Source: Cellulomonas telluris (GTDB lineage: Bacteria; Actinomycetota; Actinomycetes; Actinomycetales; Cellulomonadaceae). From it: 64,000 nt of DNA. Positions within the stretch are counted from its first letter, which is position 1, and the number at the start of each line of letters is the position of its first letter. Where the stretch lies: NCBI RefSeq assembly GCF_004886325.1, contig NZ_QXFN01000005.1, positions 434,001 through 498,000 on the forward strand, in the 5' to 3' direction. A program made the translations under genes and the position numbers. A model generated the notes under the pieces. That model searched no databases and was not told where the DNA came from. It saw nothing but the letters and a program-made list of their open reading frames with translations. This document shows positions 45,375 through 53,366 of the stretch, piece after piece.

Positions 45375-47969
45375 GTGAGCACGACGACGGGCACCGGCCC
45401 GCTGACCGAGCGGCTGCCCCGGGGCGCCGGCGCCCACGACCCCGACGCGCTGTACGAGGCGTTCACCGGCTGGGCCGCCGACCAGGGGCTGCGCCTGTAC
45501 CCGCACCAGGAGGAGGCGCTGCTCGAGCTCGTCTCGGACTCCCACGTCATCCTGTCCACGCCCACCGGGTCCGGGAAGTCGCTCGCGGGCGTCGCGGCGC
45601 ACGCCGTCGCGCTCGCGCAGGGCCGCCGGTCGTTCTACACCGCACCGATCAAGGCCCTCGTGAGCGAGAAGTTCTTCGCGCTCGTCGAGGTCTTCGGCTC
45701 GGAGAACGTCGGGATGATGACGGGCGACACGGCGGTCAACGCCCAGGCGCCGATCGTGTGCTGCACCGCCGAGATCCTCGCGAACCTCGCGCTGCGCGAC
45801 GGACCCGACGCGGACGTCGGCCTCGTCGTCATGGACGAGTTCCACTACTACGCCGACCCGCAGCGCGGCTGGGCGTGGCAGGTGCCGCTCCTGGAGCTGA
45901 CGCGCGCGCAGTTCCTGCTCATGTCGGCCACCCTCGGCGACGTCTCCTTCTTCGAGGAGGACCTGCGCCGGCGCACCGGCCGCGAGGTCGCCGTCGTCGC
46001 GAACGCCGAGCGGCCCGTCCCGCTGACGTTCTCGTACGTCGTCGAGCCGCTGCACGAGCTGCTCGACGAGCTCGTGCAGACCCACCGCGCGCCCGTGTAC
46101 GTCGTGCACTTCACGCAGAAGGAGGCGGTCGAGCGCGCGCAGGCGCTGCTGTCCTCGACGCTGGCGAGCCGCGCGCAGCGCGACGAGATCGCCGCGGAGC
46201 TCGGCGGCTTCCGGTTCGGGCCCGGCTTCGGGAAGACGCTGTCGCGCCTGCTGCGGCACGGCGTCGGCGTGCACCACGCGGGGATGCTGCCGAAGTACCG
46301 GCGGGTCGTCGAGCGGCTGACGCAGAAGGGCCTGCTGCCGGTCGTGTGCGGCACCGACACGCTCGGCGTCGGCATCAACGTGCCGATCCGCACCGTCGTG
46401 CTCACGTCCCTCGTGAAGTACGACGGTCAGCGCATGCGGCACCTCACGGCCCGCGAGTTCCACCAGATCGCCGGACGCGCGGGGCGGGCGGGCTTCGACA
46501 CCGTCGGCGAGGTCGTCGTCCTCGCGCCCGAGCACGTCATCGAGAACCGCAAGGCGCTGCTGCGGGCCGGCGACGACCCGAAGAAGCAGAAGAAGATCGT
46601 GCGCAAGCAGGCGCCGGCCGGGCACGTGAACTGGACCGACAAGACGTTCGAGCGGCTGCGGGACGCCCCGCCCGAGCCCCTGACGTCGAGCTTCCACGTG
46701 TCGCACGCGATGGTGCTGCACGTCCTGCAGCGCGGCCGGGACGGACGCGCCGACCCGGTCGCCGTCATGACGCACCTGCTCACCGACAACCACGAGCCGG
46801 AGGGCGCGCGGGCCCGGCACGTGCGGCGGGCCGTCGACGTCTATCGCTCGCTGCGCGCGGGCGGCGTCGTCGAGCGCCCGTGGGTGGACGACCCCGCCGC
46901 GCCGCGCGGCCGGCGCCGCACCGTCCGGCTCGTCGAGGACCTCCCGTCGACGTTCGCGCTCGACCAGGCCCTCTCCCCCTTCGCCTACGCGGCGCTCGAC
47001 CTGCTCGACCCCGAGGACCCGGGGTACGCGCACGACGTGGTCTCGGTGATCGAGGCGACGCTCGACGACCCGCGCCAGGTCCTCGCGGCGCAGGAGAACA
47101 AGGCCCGCGGCGAGTCCGTCGCGGCGATGAAGGCCGAGGGCCTCGACTACGACGAGCGCATGGCCCTGCTCGAGGACGTCACGTACCCCCGCCCGCTCGC
47201 CGAGCTGCTCGAGAACGCGTTCGCGACGTACCGGCGCACCAACCCGTGGGTCGCCGACCTCGCCCTGTCGCCGAAGTCGGTGGTGCGGGACATGCACGAG
47301 CGCGCGGCCACCTTCGCGGAGTACGTGAGCCTCTACACCCTCGACCGCACCGAGGGCGTGCTGCTGCGCTACCTCGCCGACGCCTACCGCGCGCTGCGCC
47401 GCACGGTGCCCGAGGACCGGCGCACCGAGGAGCTCGAGGAGCTCGTCGCCTGGCTCGGCGACCTCGTGCGCCGCACCGACTCCAGCCTGCTGGACGAGTG
47501 GGAGCGCCTGGCGAACCCGACCGACGACGCCGCGGCGGCGCCCGACGAGGAGGACGACACGCCGCCGCCCGTCACCGCCGACCCGCGCGTCTTCCGCGCG
47601 CTGGTGCGCGGCGCGCTGTTCCGCCGCGTCGAGCTCGTCGCCCGCGAGGCGTGGGGCGCGCTGGCCGCGCTCGGCGACGTCGACGGCGACGACCGCCCGT
47701 GGGACGCCGACCGGTGGGCGGACGCGATCGACCCGTACTGGGACCTGCACGACGAGGTCCTCACCGGTCCGGCGGCCCGCGGCCCCGCGCTGTTCCAGGT
47801 CACGCCGTCCGAGGGCCGGGGGCCCGGGGCCGGGACGTGGCGCGTGCGCCAGGTCCTCGACGACCCCGCCGGGGACCACGACTGGCGCATCGACGCGCTC
47901 GTCGACCTCGCGGCGTCCGACGAGGCCGGCGAGGTGCGCCTCCGGGTGCTCGAGGTGGGGCCGCTGTGA
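45375..47969 (+). CDS. DEAD/DEAH-box (Ski2-like) helicase with DUF3516 C-terminus
   Basis: 864 aa. Motif I STPTGSGKS (about residue 60), motif II DEFH (VVMDEFHYY), motif III SATLGD, motif VI HQIAGRAGRAGF. The C-terminal half (about 530-864) is an actinobacterial DUF3516-type extension, charged and with an acidic linker (DEEDD). Probably an RNA or DNA helicase involved in RNA turnover or repair; no partner lies nearby. The gap of 52 bp after APH leaves room for a promoter of its own. Confidence 0.9.
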   Translation: MSTTTGTGPLTERLPRGAGAHDPDALYEAFTGWAADQGLRLYPHQEEALLELVSDSHVILSTPTGSGKSLAGVAAHAVALAQGRRSFYTAPIKALVSEKFFALVEVFGSENVGMMTGDTAVNAQAPIVCCTAEILANLALRDGPDADVGLVVMDEFHYYADPQRGWAWQVPLLELTRAQFLLMSATLGDVSFFEEDLRRRTGREVAVVANAERPVPLTFSYVVEPLHELLDELVQTHRAPVYVVHFTQKEAVERAQALLSSTLASRAQRDEIAAELGGFRFGPGFGKTLSRLLRHGVGVHHAGMLPKYRRVVERLTQKGLLPVVCGTDTLGVGINVPIRTVVLTSLVKYDGQRMRHLTAREFHQIAGRAGRAGFDTVGEVVVLAPEHVIENRKALLRAGDDPKKQKKIVRKQAPAGHVNWTDKTFERLRDAPPEPLTSSFHVSHAMVLHVLQRGRDGRADPVAVMTHLLTDNHEPEGARARHVRRAVDVYRSLRAGGVVERPWVDDPAAPRGRRRTVRLVEDLPSTFALDQALSPFAYAALDLLDPEDPGYAHDVVSVIEATLDDPRQVLAAQENKARGESVAAMKAEGLDYDERMALLEDVTYPRPLAELLENAFATYRRTNPWVADLALSPKSVVRDMHERAATFAEYVSLYTLDRTEGVLLRYLADAYRALRRTVPEDRRTEELEELVAWLGDLVRRTDSSLLDEWERLANPTDDAAAAPDEEDDTPPPVTADPRVFRALVRGALFRRVELVAREAWGALAALGDVDGDDRPWDADRWADAIDPYWDLHDEVLTGPAARGPALFQVTPSEGRGPGAGTWRVRQVLDDPAGDHDWRIDALVDLAASDEAGEVRLRVLEVGPL

Positions 47970-48010
47970 CCTGGGCACCGGCGGCCGCGGCCGCACCGGG
48001 ACCCCTTCGG

Positions 48011-48029
48011 TGAGGTGAGGCTGTCCTGC
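48011..48029. promoter_or_regulatory. DtxR/IdeR-like iron box 1
   Basis: TGAGGTGAGGCTGTCCTGC matches the TTAGGTTAGGCTAACCTAA iron-box consensus at 13 of 19 positions. It lies 67 bp upstream of the VIT gene start. Confidence 0.5.
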
Positions 48030-48040
48030 ATCTGTGCAGG

Positions 48041-48059
48041 TCAGGCCAGCCTTTCCTGC
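48041..48059. promoter_or_regulatory. DtxR/IdeR-like iron box 2
   Basis: TCAGGCCAGCCTTTCCTGC matches the iron-box consensus at 11 of 19 positions and starts exactly 30 bp after box 1. Between the boxes is a CCTGCA-TCTG-TGCAGG dyad. Box 2 lies at the expected -35 region of the promoter at 48084. Confidence 0.45.
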
Positions 48060-48083
48060 GATGACAGGCCTCGCGGACCGGCC

Positions 48084-48089
48084 TAGCGT
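48084..48089 (+). promoter_or_regulatory. -10 box (TAGCGT) of the VIT gene
   Basis: TAGCGT 6 nt before the ATG; box 2 ends 24 bp upstream of it. Confidence 0.5.
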
Positions 48090-48095
48090 GGAGGC

Positions 48096-48698
48096 ATGAC
48101 CACGCTCGGCGGACACCTCACGGGTCTCGTGCAGAGCCCCGGCGGACCACGTCCCGCGCACTCCGCGCGGGGCCTCAACTGGCTGCGCGCCGGCGTGCTC
48201 GGCGCGAACGACGGCATCGTCTCGATCGCGGCGACCGTCGTCGGCGTCGCGGGTGCCGCGACGTCCCCGCGGACCATCGCCCTCGCGGGCGGTGCGGCCC
48301 TCGTCGCGGGTGCCCTCTCGATGGCGGCCGGCGAGTACGTGTCCGTGAGCAGCCAGCGGGACGCCGAGCGCGTCGCCGCCGCCGAGGGCCGCCCGATCGC
48401 GGGCGCCGACGACGAGGAGGCGTTCACGAACCCGTGGCACGCCGCGCTCGCGTCGTTCGTCGCCTTCACCCTCGGTGGGCTCGTGCCCCTGCTCGTCGTG
48501 CTGGCACCCTGGCCGCTCGCGGCGCGCGTGCCGGTCACGTTCGCCGCGGTCGTCGCCGCGCTCGTCGCGCTCGGCTGGTCGTCCGCACGGTTCACGGGCG
48601 CCCGCGCCGGGCGCGCCGTCCTGCGCAACGTGGTGGGCGGGTCCGTGGCGATGGCGGTGACGTTCGGGATCGGCTCGCTCGTCGGCGTCGCGCTCTAG
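48096..48698 (+). CDS. VIT1/CCC1-family iron/manganese transporter
   Basis: 200 aa. GVLGANDGIVSIAATVVGVAG (about 32-52) is the family signature of helix 1 with metal-coordinating residues, and SMAAGEYVSVSSQRDAE is helix 2 and the metal-binding loop. Five helices in total. It probably moves Fe(II) or Mn(II) out of the cytoplasm. It stands alone behind two iron-box-like sites. In actinobacteria DtxR-family proteins act at iron genes; here the regulator could activate an efflux gene, as reported for some VIT genes. Confidence 0.88.
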   Translation: MTTLGGHLTGLVQSPGGPRPAHSARGLNWLRAGVLGANDGIVSIAATVVGVAGAATSPRTIALAGGAALVAGALSMAAGEYVSVSSQRDAERVAAAEGRPIAGADDEEAFTNPWHAALASFVAFTLGGLVPLLVVLAPWPLAARVPVTFAAVVAALVALGWSSARFTGARAGRAVLRNVVGGSVAMAVTFGIGSLVGVAL

Positions 48699-48756
48699 CC
48701 GTCGTGCTCGTTCCTCGGCGAGCAGGGCGGTGCGGCGGACGACAGCGGCACCGGGG

Positions 48757-49932
48757 TCACCCGGGTGTCGCCACCTGCCGCCGCTGCTCGCCGAGGCCGA
48801 CGAGGATGGTCACGACGAGCACGAGCGCCACGACCGTGATCGTCGCGGCGGGGACGACCTCGTCCAGCGCGCCGAGCAGCACGACCACGGGGACCGCGAG
48901 GAGCGGCCACACGCGGGCCGACCGCGAACGCGCCTCACCGGCTACCACGACGGCGGTGCCCGCGAGGAAGAGCACGACGCCGCCGCACAGCGCCCAGCGG
49001 CCGCCCGTGGTCAGCTCGCCGACGGGGTGCACGACGTACTGCTCGATCCCGACGCCGACCGCCGCGAGGCCCAGGGTCAGGGGCAGGTGCCCGTAGACGT
49101 ACCGGTCGCCGGCCCCGGTGCGGTGCGGGTCGTCCCCGTCGGCGAGGTGACGGCGGCTGACCGTCTCGCCGATGTCGAAGTAGCTCCACCACAGCGCCGC
49201 CGCGACGACGAACCCCACGAGCGCGGCGGCCACCGAGGCCGGGTCCCAGGCGGTGTCGCGCATGCCCGTGACGACCGAGGCCACGGACTCGCCGAGCACG
49301 AGGATCACGAGCAGCCCGAACCGCTCCGGCAGGTGCTCCACGTGCAGGGGCGCGTTGTCCCCGAGGCGCGTGACGACGACGGGTGCCACGGCCTCGACGA
49401 GGATCCCCACGGCCCACAGGACGAGGACCGTCGTCCCGGACGCGACGAGGGACGACGCCCAGACCAGGGCGCCGGCGGCCGTCGCGGCGAGGTACACGCC
49501 GACCGTGGCGCGCGCGTCGTGCACGTGCCGCCAGGCGCGCACGTACAGGGCCACGAGCAGCACCCGGGTCACCAGGTACCCGACCGTGAAGGCGGTCGTC
49601 TCCGCGCCCGTCGCGTCCGCGGCGGCTGCGGCCATGACCGCCACGCCGAAGGTCGTCCCGAGCTTCGCCAGCCGGTACACGACGTCGTCCGTGTCGAACC
49701 GGTTGGCGTACAGCGTGCCGGTGACCCACGACCACCAGGTGATGGTGAACAGGAACGCGAAGACCGCCGCGCCGTGCCACGTGAGGTCGTCGGCGAACGC
49801 CCCCGCGACCTCGGCGACGACCAGCACGTACGCGAGGTCGAGGAACAGCTCGAGCCGCGAGGCGGAGCGGTCGTCCTCGGTGCGCAGGCGCGGCGGACGG
49901 ATGAGCGGTCGTGTCCCGTCGTCGGCGGCCAC
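48757..49932 (-). CDS. Low-temperature-requirement A (LtrA) family membrane protein
   Basis: 391 aa, about 11 helices. Starts around SRLELFLDLAYVLVVAEVA, the LtrA signature, with WSWVTGTLYANRFDTDDVVYRL and ERFGLLVILVLGESVASVV later in the sequence. Function in the cell is unknown. GTG at 49932 with GGGGG 6 nt upstream. Confidence 0.85.
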   Translation of the reverse strand: MAADDGTRPLIRPPRLRTEDDRSASRLELFLDLAYVLVVAEVAGAFADDLTWHGAAVFAFLFTITWWSWVTGTLYANRFDTDDVVYRLAKLGTTFGVAVMAAAAADATGAETTAFTVGYLVTRVLLVALYVRAWRHVHDARATVGVYLAATAAGALVWASSLVASGTTVLVLWAVGILVEAVAPVVVTRLGDNAPLHVEHLPERFGLLVILVLGESVASVVTGMRDTAWDPASVAAALVGFVVAAALWWSYFDIGETVSRRHLADGDDPHRTGAGDRYVYGHLPLTLGLAAVGVGIEQYVVHPVGELTTGGRWALCGGVVLFLAGTAVVVAGEARSRSARVWPLLAVPVVVLLGALDEVVPAATITVVALVLVVTILVGLGEQRRQVATPG

Positions 49933-50030
49933 GGTGCCCCCCTTGCCCGTCGGCCCGGGCGCCACCGACGGCGGGCACCCCGGGACGTCAGCGTCGCAGA
50001 CCGTGCCCGGACGCGCTCGCTCGCGGGTCC

Positions 50031-50036
50031 TACCCT
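50031..50036 (+). promoter_or_regulatory. -10 box (TACCCT) of leaderless ybaK-type gene
   Basis: TACCCT 7 nt before the ATG. Confidence 0.5.
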
Positions 50037-50043
50037 TCTCGCC

Positions 50044-50544
50044 ATGGCACGCAGCGGCACGCGGTCCACGTCGGGCACACCCGCGCTCCTGGCCCTCGCG
50101 GCGGCGGGGGTCCCGCACACCGCGCACACGTACACGCACGACCCGGCGTCCGACCTGGGCTACGGGCTCGAGGCGGCGCAGGCGCTGGGGGTCGACCCGG
50201 AGCAGGTCTTCAAGACCCTCGTCGCGGACGTCGAGGCCACGCTCACCGTGGCGGTCGTGCCGGTGACGGGACGGCTCGACCTCAAGGCCCTGGCGCAGGC
50301 CGTCGGCGCCAAGCGGGCCGTCATGGCCCAGCCGGCGGCCGCGGAGCGCGCGACCGGCTACGTGGTCGGCGGGATCTCCCCCCTCGGTCAGCGCACGCGG
50401 CTGCGCACGGTCGTCGACGAGACCGTGTGGCTGTTCGACACCGTGCTGGTCTCGGGCGGCCGCCGCGGCCTCGACGTCGAGCTCGCGCCGGACGACCTCG
50501 TGCGGCTCACGGAGGCCGTCGTCGCCGCGGTCGCGGCGGACTGA
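50044..50544 (+). CDS. ybaK: YbaK/EbsC-type Cys-tRNA(Pro) deacylase
   Basis: 166 aa. Trans-editing enzyme that removes mis-attached Cys from tRNA(Pro). Catalytic Lys in QVFKTLVADV, then the VGAKRAVMAQPAAAERATGYVVGGISPLGQ region and final RRGLDVELAPDDLVRLT. Length as in E. coli YbaK. Confidence 0.9.
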   Translation: MARSGTRSTSGTPALLALAAAGVPHTAHTYTHDPASDLGYGLEAAQALGVDPEQVFKTLVADVEATLTVAVVPVTGRLDLKALAQAVGAKRAVMAQPAAAERATGYVVGGISPLGQRTRLRTVVDETVWLFDTVLVSGGRRGLDVELAPDDLVRLTEAVVAAVAAD

Positions 50545-50547
50545 GCG

Positions 50548-50946
50548 TCAGCGCCCGTAGGCGGCGAAGGGCCGGTCCGTCGGGACGATCTCCTTGCCCA
50601 GCGGGACCAGCGAGACCGGGATGAGCTTGAGGTTCGCGATGCCCATGGGGATGCCGATGATCGACACGAACAGCGGGATCGCGGTGGCCACGTGCCCGAT
50701 CGCGAGCCAGATGCCGGCGACGACCACCCAGACGACGTTGCCGATCGTCGACCAGGCGCCGGCCGTCGGCTTGTCGACCACCGTGCGGCCGAACGGCCAC
50801 AGCACGTAGCTGGCGATGCGGAACGAGGCGATGCCGAACGGGATCGTCACGACCAGCACGCAGCAGACGATCCCCGCCGCGACGTAGCCGAGGGCCAGCC
50901 ACGCGCCGGCGAAGACGAGCCAGATCACGTTGAGCAGGGTGTTCAC
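50548..50946 (-). CDS. YccF-domain membrane protein
   Basis: 132 aa, four hydrophobic stretches. Repeated NVIWLVFAGAWLALGYVAAG / NVVWVVVAGIWLAIGHVATA, each followed by IPFGIASFRI / IPMGIANLKL, the duplicated YccF pattern. Small membrane protein of unknown role. GTG start; convergent with the ybaK-type gene, with no terminator hairpin visible between them. Confidence 0.88.
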   Translation of the reverse strand: MNTLLNVIWLVFAGAWLALGYVAAGIVCCVLVVTIPFGIASFRIASYVLWPFGRTVVDKPTAGAWSTIGNVVWVVVAGIWLAIGHVATAIPLFVSIIGIPMGIANLKLIPVSLVPLGKEIVPTDRPFAAYGR

Positions 50947-51006
50947 CCCACCACGGTCGCACGCCGACCTGCCGCGGCGACATCCGGGACGCCCCGGAGC
51001 CGACCC

Positions 51007-51573
51007 TCAGTTCAGCGCGGGGTCGTCCGGCGCGGTCCAGAGCAGCGCCGTCTCGTCGCGCTGCCGACGCAGCACGCGGCGCCACAGCGCCGTCGGCTCC
51101 GCCGCGAACGGGTCGCCGGGCAGCGCGTCGACGACGATCCACCCCTTCGCGTCGATCTCCTCGTCGAGCTGGCCGCCCGACCACCCCGCGTACCCGACGA
51201 AGACGCGCAGCCCCCGCACGCCCTGCGCCACCACCTCGGGCGGTGCGTCGAGGTCCACGAGTCCCAGCCCGGGCACGAGCGGACGCACACCGGGCGGCGC
51301 CGCGGTCCCGTCGGGCACGCCGGCGAGCCCGAGCGCGGCGTCCCGCCCGACGGGGCCGCCCGCGAAGAGCACGCCCGGCGCGCTCACGTGCGGGCGCCAG
51401 CCCGGCAGGACGGCGGCGACGTCCACCTCCAGCGGGCGGTCGAGGACGACGCCCAGCGCCCCGCCGGACGTGTGCTCGAGCACGAGCACGACGCTGCGAC
51501 GGAAGCTGGGGTCGCGCAGGCCGGGTGTGGCCACGAGCAGTCGTCCCGTCGAGCCGTCCATGCGGCCCATCAT
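51007..51573 (-). CDS. YqgE/AlgH family protein
   Basis: 188 aa. GRLLVATPGLRDPSFRRSVVLVLEHTSGGALGVVLDRPL at the N-terminus and FVGYAGWSGGQLDEEI(D) with the C-terminal WIVVDALPGDPF are the family hallmarks. Function unknown; it is often described as a transcriptional regulator from AlgH, though with no DNA-binding motif. The ATG at 51573 is followed by two more in-frame ATGs; TACCGC lies 6 nt upstream. Confidence 0.9.
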   Translation of the reverse strand: MMGRMDGSTGRLLVATPGLRDPSFRRSVVLVLEHTSGGALGVVLDRPLEVDVAAVLPGWRPHVSAPGVLFAGGPVGRDAALGLAGVPDGTAAPPGVRPLVPGLGLVDLDAPPEVVAQGVRGLRVFVGYAGWSGGQLDEEIDAKGWIVVDALPGDPFAAEPTALWRRVLRRQRDETALLWTAPDDPALN

Positions 51574-51579
51574 GACCCG

Positions 51580-51589
51580 GCGGTACGGT
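51580..51589. promoter_or_regulatory. Overlapping divergent -10 boxes
   Basis: GCGGTACGGT. The minus strand reads TACCGC (yqgE) from 51585 to 51580 and the plus strand TACGGT (yggS) from 51584 to 51589; both share the TA at 51584-51585. Both genes would be leaderless and cannot be initiated at the same time. Confidence 0.4.
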
Positions 51590-51597
51590 CGGGACCC

Positions 51598-52389
51598 GTG
51601 GAGCGGCCGGACGACCCCGAGGACCGCGCGCGGCACGTCGCCGAGCGCCTGGCGGAGCTGCGCGCGCGGGTCGCGCGGGCGGCCGCCGCGGCGGGGCGCC
51701 CCGCCTCGGCCGTGCGGGTGCTGCTCGCGAGCAAGACGACGGACGCGGCGACCGTGCGGGCCGCGCTGGCGGCCGACGCGGCGGCGCGCGCGGCCGGCTC
51801 CGGCACGGCGCCCGTGCTGCTGGGCGAGAACCGGGTGCAGGAGCTCGTCGCGAAGGCGCCGCTGCTGACCGACCTGTTCCCCACCTGGCACGTGATCGGG
51901 CCGCTGCAGTCGAACAAGGTCAACGCCGCCCTGCGGTGGGCGCACGCCGTCGAGTCGGTCGCGGACGACGCGCTGGCGCAGCGCCTGAGCGACCGGGTGC
52001 GCGAGCGCGCGGTGCCGCTCGACCTGTGGGTGCAGGTGAACGTGTCCGCGGAGGCGAGCAAGCACGGCGCCCGTCCCGTGGACGCCCGCGCCCTCGCCGT
52101 GCGCGTCGCCGCGCTGCCGGGCCTGCGGCTCGCGGGCTTCATGACCGTCGGGGCGAACAGCCCCGACCCCGCCGTCGTCCGTGCCGGCTACGCGCTCCTG
52201 CGCGCGGTCCGCGACGACGTGGTCGCGTCCGGCGCACCGGGCACCGGCGACGCCCAGGGCCTGTCCATGGGCATGAGCCGGGACCTGGAGGAGGCCGTCG
52301 CCGAGGGCGCCACGGTGGTCCGCGTCGGGACGGCCGTCTTCGGCGACCGGCCCCCGGCCACCGCGACGGGCAGCGCCCCCGCCCGGTAG
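51598..52389 (+). CDS. yggS: YggS-family PLP-binding protein
   Basis: 263 aa. PLP homeostasis protein. Lys that holds PLP is in RVLLASKTTDAATV, then LLGENRVQELVAKAPLL, WHVIGPLQSNKVNAALRW, WVQVNVSAEASKHG, and LSMGMSRDLEEAVAEGATVVRVGTAVFG. Typical length. A GTG start 8 nt after TACGGT. Confidence 0.93.
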   Translation: MERPDDPEDRARHVAERLAELRARVARAAAAAGRPASAVRVLLASKTTDAATVRAALAADAAARAAGSGTAPVLLGENRVQELVAKAPLLTDLFPTWHVIGPLQSNKVNAALRWAHAVESVADDALAQRLSDRVRERAVPLDLWVQVNVSAEASKHGARPVDARALAVRVAALPGLRLAGFMTVGANSPDPAVVRAGYALLRAVRDDVVASGAPGTGDAQGLSMGMSRDLEEAVAEGATVVRVGTAVFGDRPPATATGSAPAR

Positions 52390-52523
52390 GCGCGCGCGGC
52401 CGCGCGCCTGCGCACGTCGACGTCGCTCAGCAGCGCACGCCGCGCGAGCACGTCGAGGCGACGTCGCGTCCGCTCGTCCTCGGCCACGCGTCCCTCCCGC
52501 ACCCCTCGTCCGCCCCGTGGTCC

Positions 52524-52576
52524 GTGCCGCCGGTGCGGACGGCGTCCCCCTGCGTCGTCGTCCGCACCGGCGGCAC
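52524..52576. repeat. 17-bp perfect inverted repeat
   Basis: GTGCCGCCGGTGCGGAC (52524-52540) and its exact complement (52560-52576) around a 19-nt loop. It sits in the 257-bp gap between yggS and the first DUF202 gene. Could be the yggS terminator or a protein site. Apart from it I see no gene in 52390-52646. Confidence 0.55.
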
Positions 52577-52646
52577 CGGCACGTCCAAGGAGCGCGCGGC
52601 ACCCGCCCTGATACGCCCGGTGGTCCGCCGCTGGGAGGATGAGGCC

Positions 52647-53027
52647 ATGGACGCCCCCGCGCCCCGCCCCCGCCGTCGCTTCCCCGCCCGCGTCTACGCG
52701 ACCGGCAGCGAGCCGGACGCCCGCTTCTCCCTCGCGAACGAGCGCACCTTCCTCGCGTGGGCGCGCACGGCGCTCGCGCTGCTCGCCGCCGGGGTCGCGC
52801 TCGAGGCCCTCGACCTGCCCGTCGAGCCGCGGCTGCGCCTGGCCGCGGCCGTGCTCCTCGTCGCGCTCGGCGCGCTCGCCCCCGTCGTCGCGTGGATCGG
52901 GTGGGCACGCGCCGAGCGGGCCATGCGGCGCTCCGAGCCGCTCCCGGCGCCGTCCGCCTTCGCGCTGCTCGTCGTCGGCGTCGCCCTCGCCGGCGTGCTC
53001 GTGCTCGTCGGTCTCGTCCTCGCATGA
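52647..53027 (+). CDS. DUF202 (YidH) membrane protein
   Basis: 126 aa. PDARFSLANERTFLAWARTALALLAAGVAL is the DUF202 signature, with two further helices. Probably a small membrane channel or scaffold; unknown. Preceded by GGGAGGAT, 6 nt before the ATG. It overlaps the next DUF202 gene by 4 nt. Confidence 0.88.
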   Translation: MDAPAPRPRRRFPARVYATGSEPDARFSLANERTFLAWARTALALLAAGVALEALDLPVEPRLRLAAAVLLVALGALAPVVAWIGWARAERAMRRSEPLPAPSAFALLVVGVALAGVLVLVGLVLA

Positions 53028-53356
53028 GCACCGGCGCCCCCGCGGCCGACTCCCTCGCCGGGGAGCGCACCGCCCTCGCGTGGCGACGGACTGCCATGGG
53101 TCTGCTCGGCGGGTCGCTCGCGGGCGGCCGCCTGCTCGGCGAGACGTGGCACCCGGCGGGCTGGTCGGTCGCGGTCGGCGGCACGGTGCTGGCCGTGCTC
53201 GTGCTGGTGGCCTCGCACGAGCGCCGCAGCGCCGCCCGTCACGACGAGGACGGCACCGTCCGGGCGCCCGGCGGCCGACTGGTCACGGCGTGCGCCGCCG
53301 GGCTCGTCGTCATCGGCGTCGCCGCGGTGGCGGTCGTCCTCACCTGGTCCGGCTGA
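53024..53356 (+). CDS. DUF202-type membrane protein, second copy
   Basis: 110 aa. SLAGERTALAWRRTAMGLLGGSLAGG is the shortened DUF202 signature, then two more helices. ATG overlaps the previous stop (ATGA). Two DUF202 proteins in tandem is a standard actinobacterial arrangement, presumably forming a hetero-oligomer. Confidence 0.87.
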   Translation: MSTGAPAADSLAGERTALAWRRTAMGLLGGSLAGGRLLGETWHPAGWSVAVGGTVLAVLVLVASHERRSAARHDEDGTVRAPGGRLVTACAAGLVVIGVAAVAVVLTWSG

Positions 53357-53366
53357 CCGGCACGCG

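Noticed and set aside
45351-48440. 1029-codon minus frame opposite the Ski2-like helicase
   Set aside because: Antisense shadow; the helicase motifs are on the plus strand.
52188-52502. Short minus-strand frame (MREGRVAEDERTRRRL) in the gap after yggS
   Set aside because: It runs antisense into yggS and carries no recognisable domain or ribosome-binding site; not enough to call a gene.
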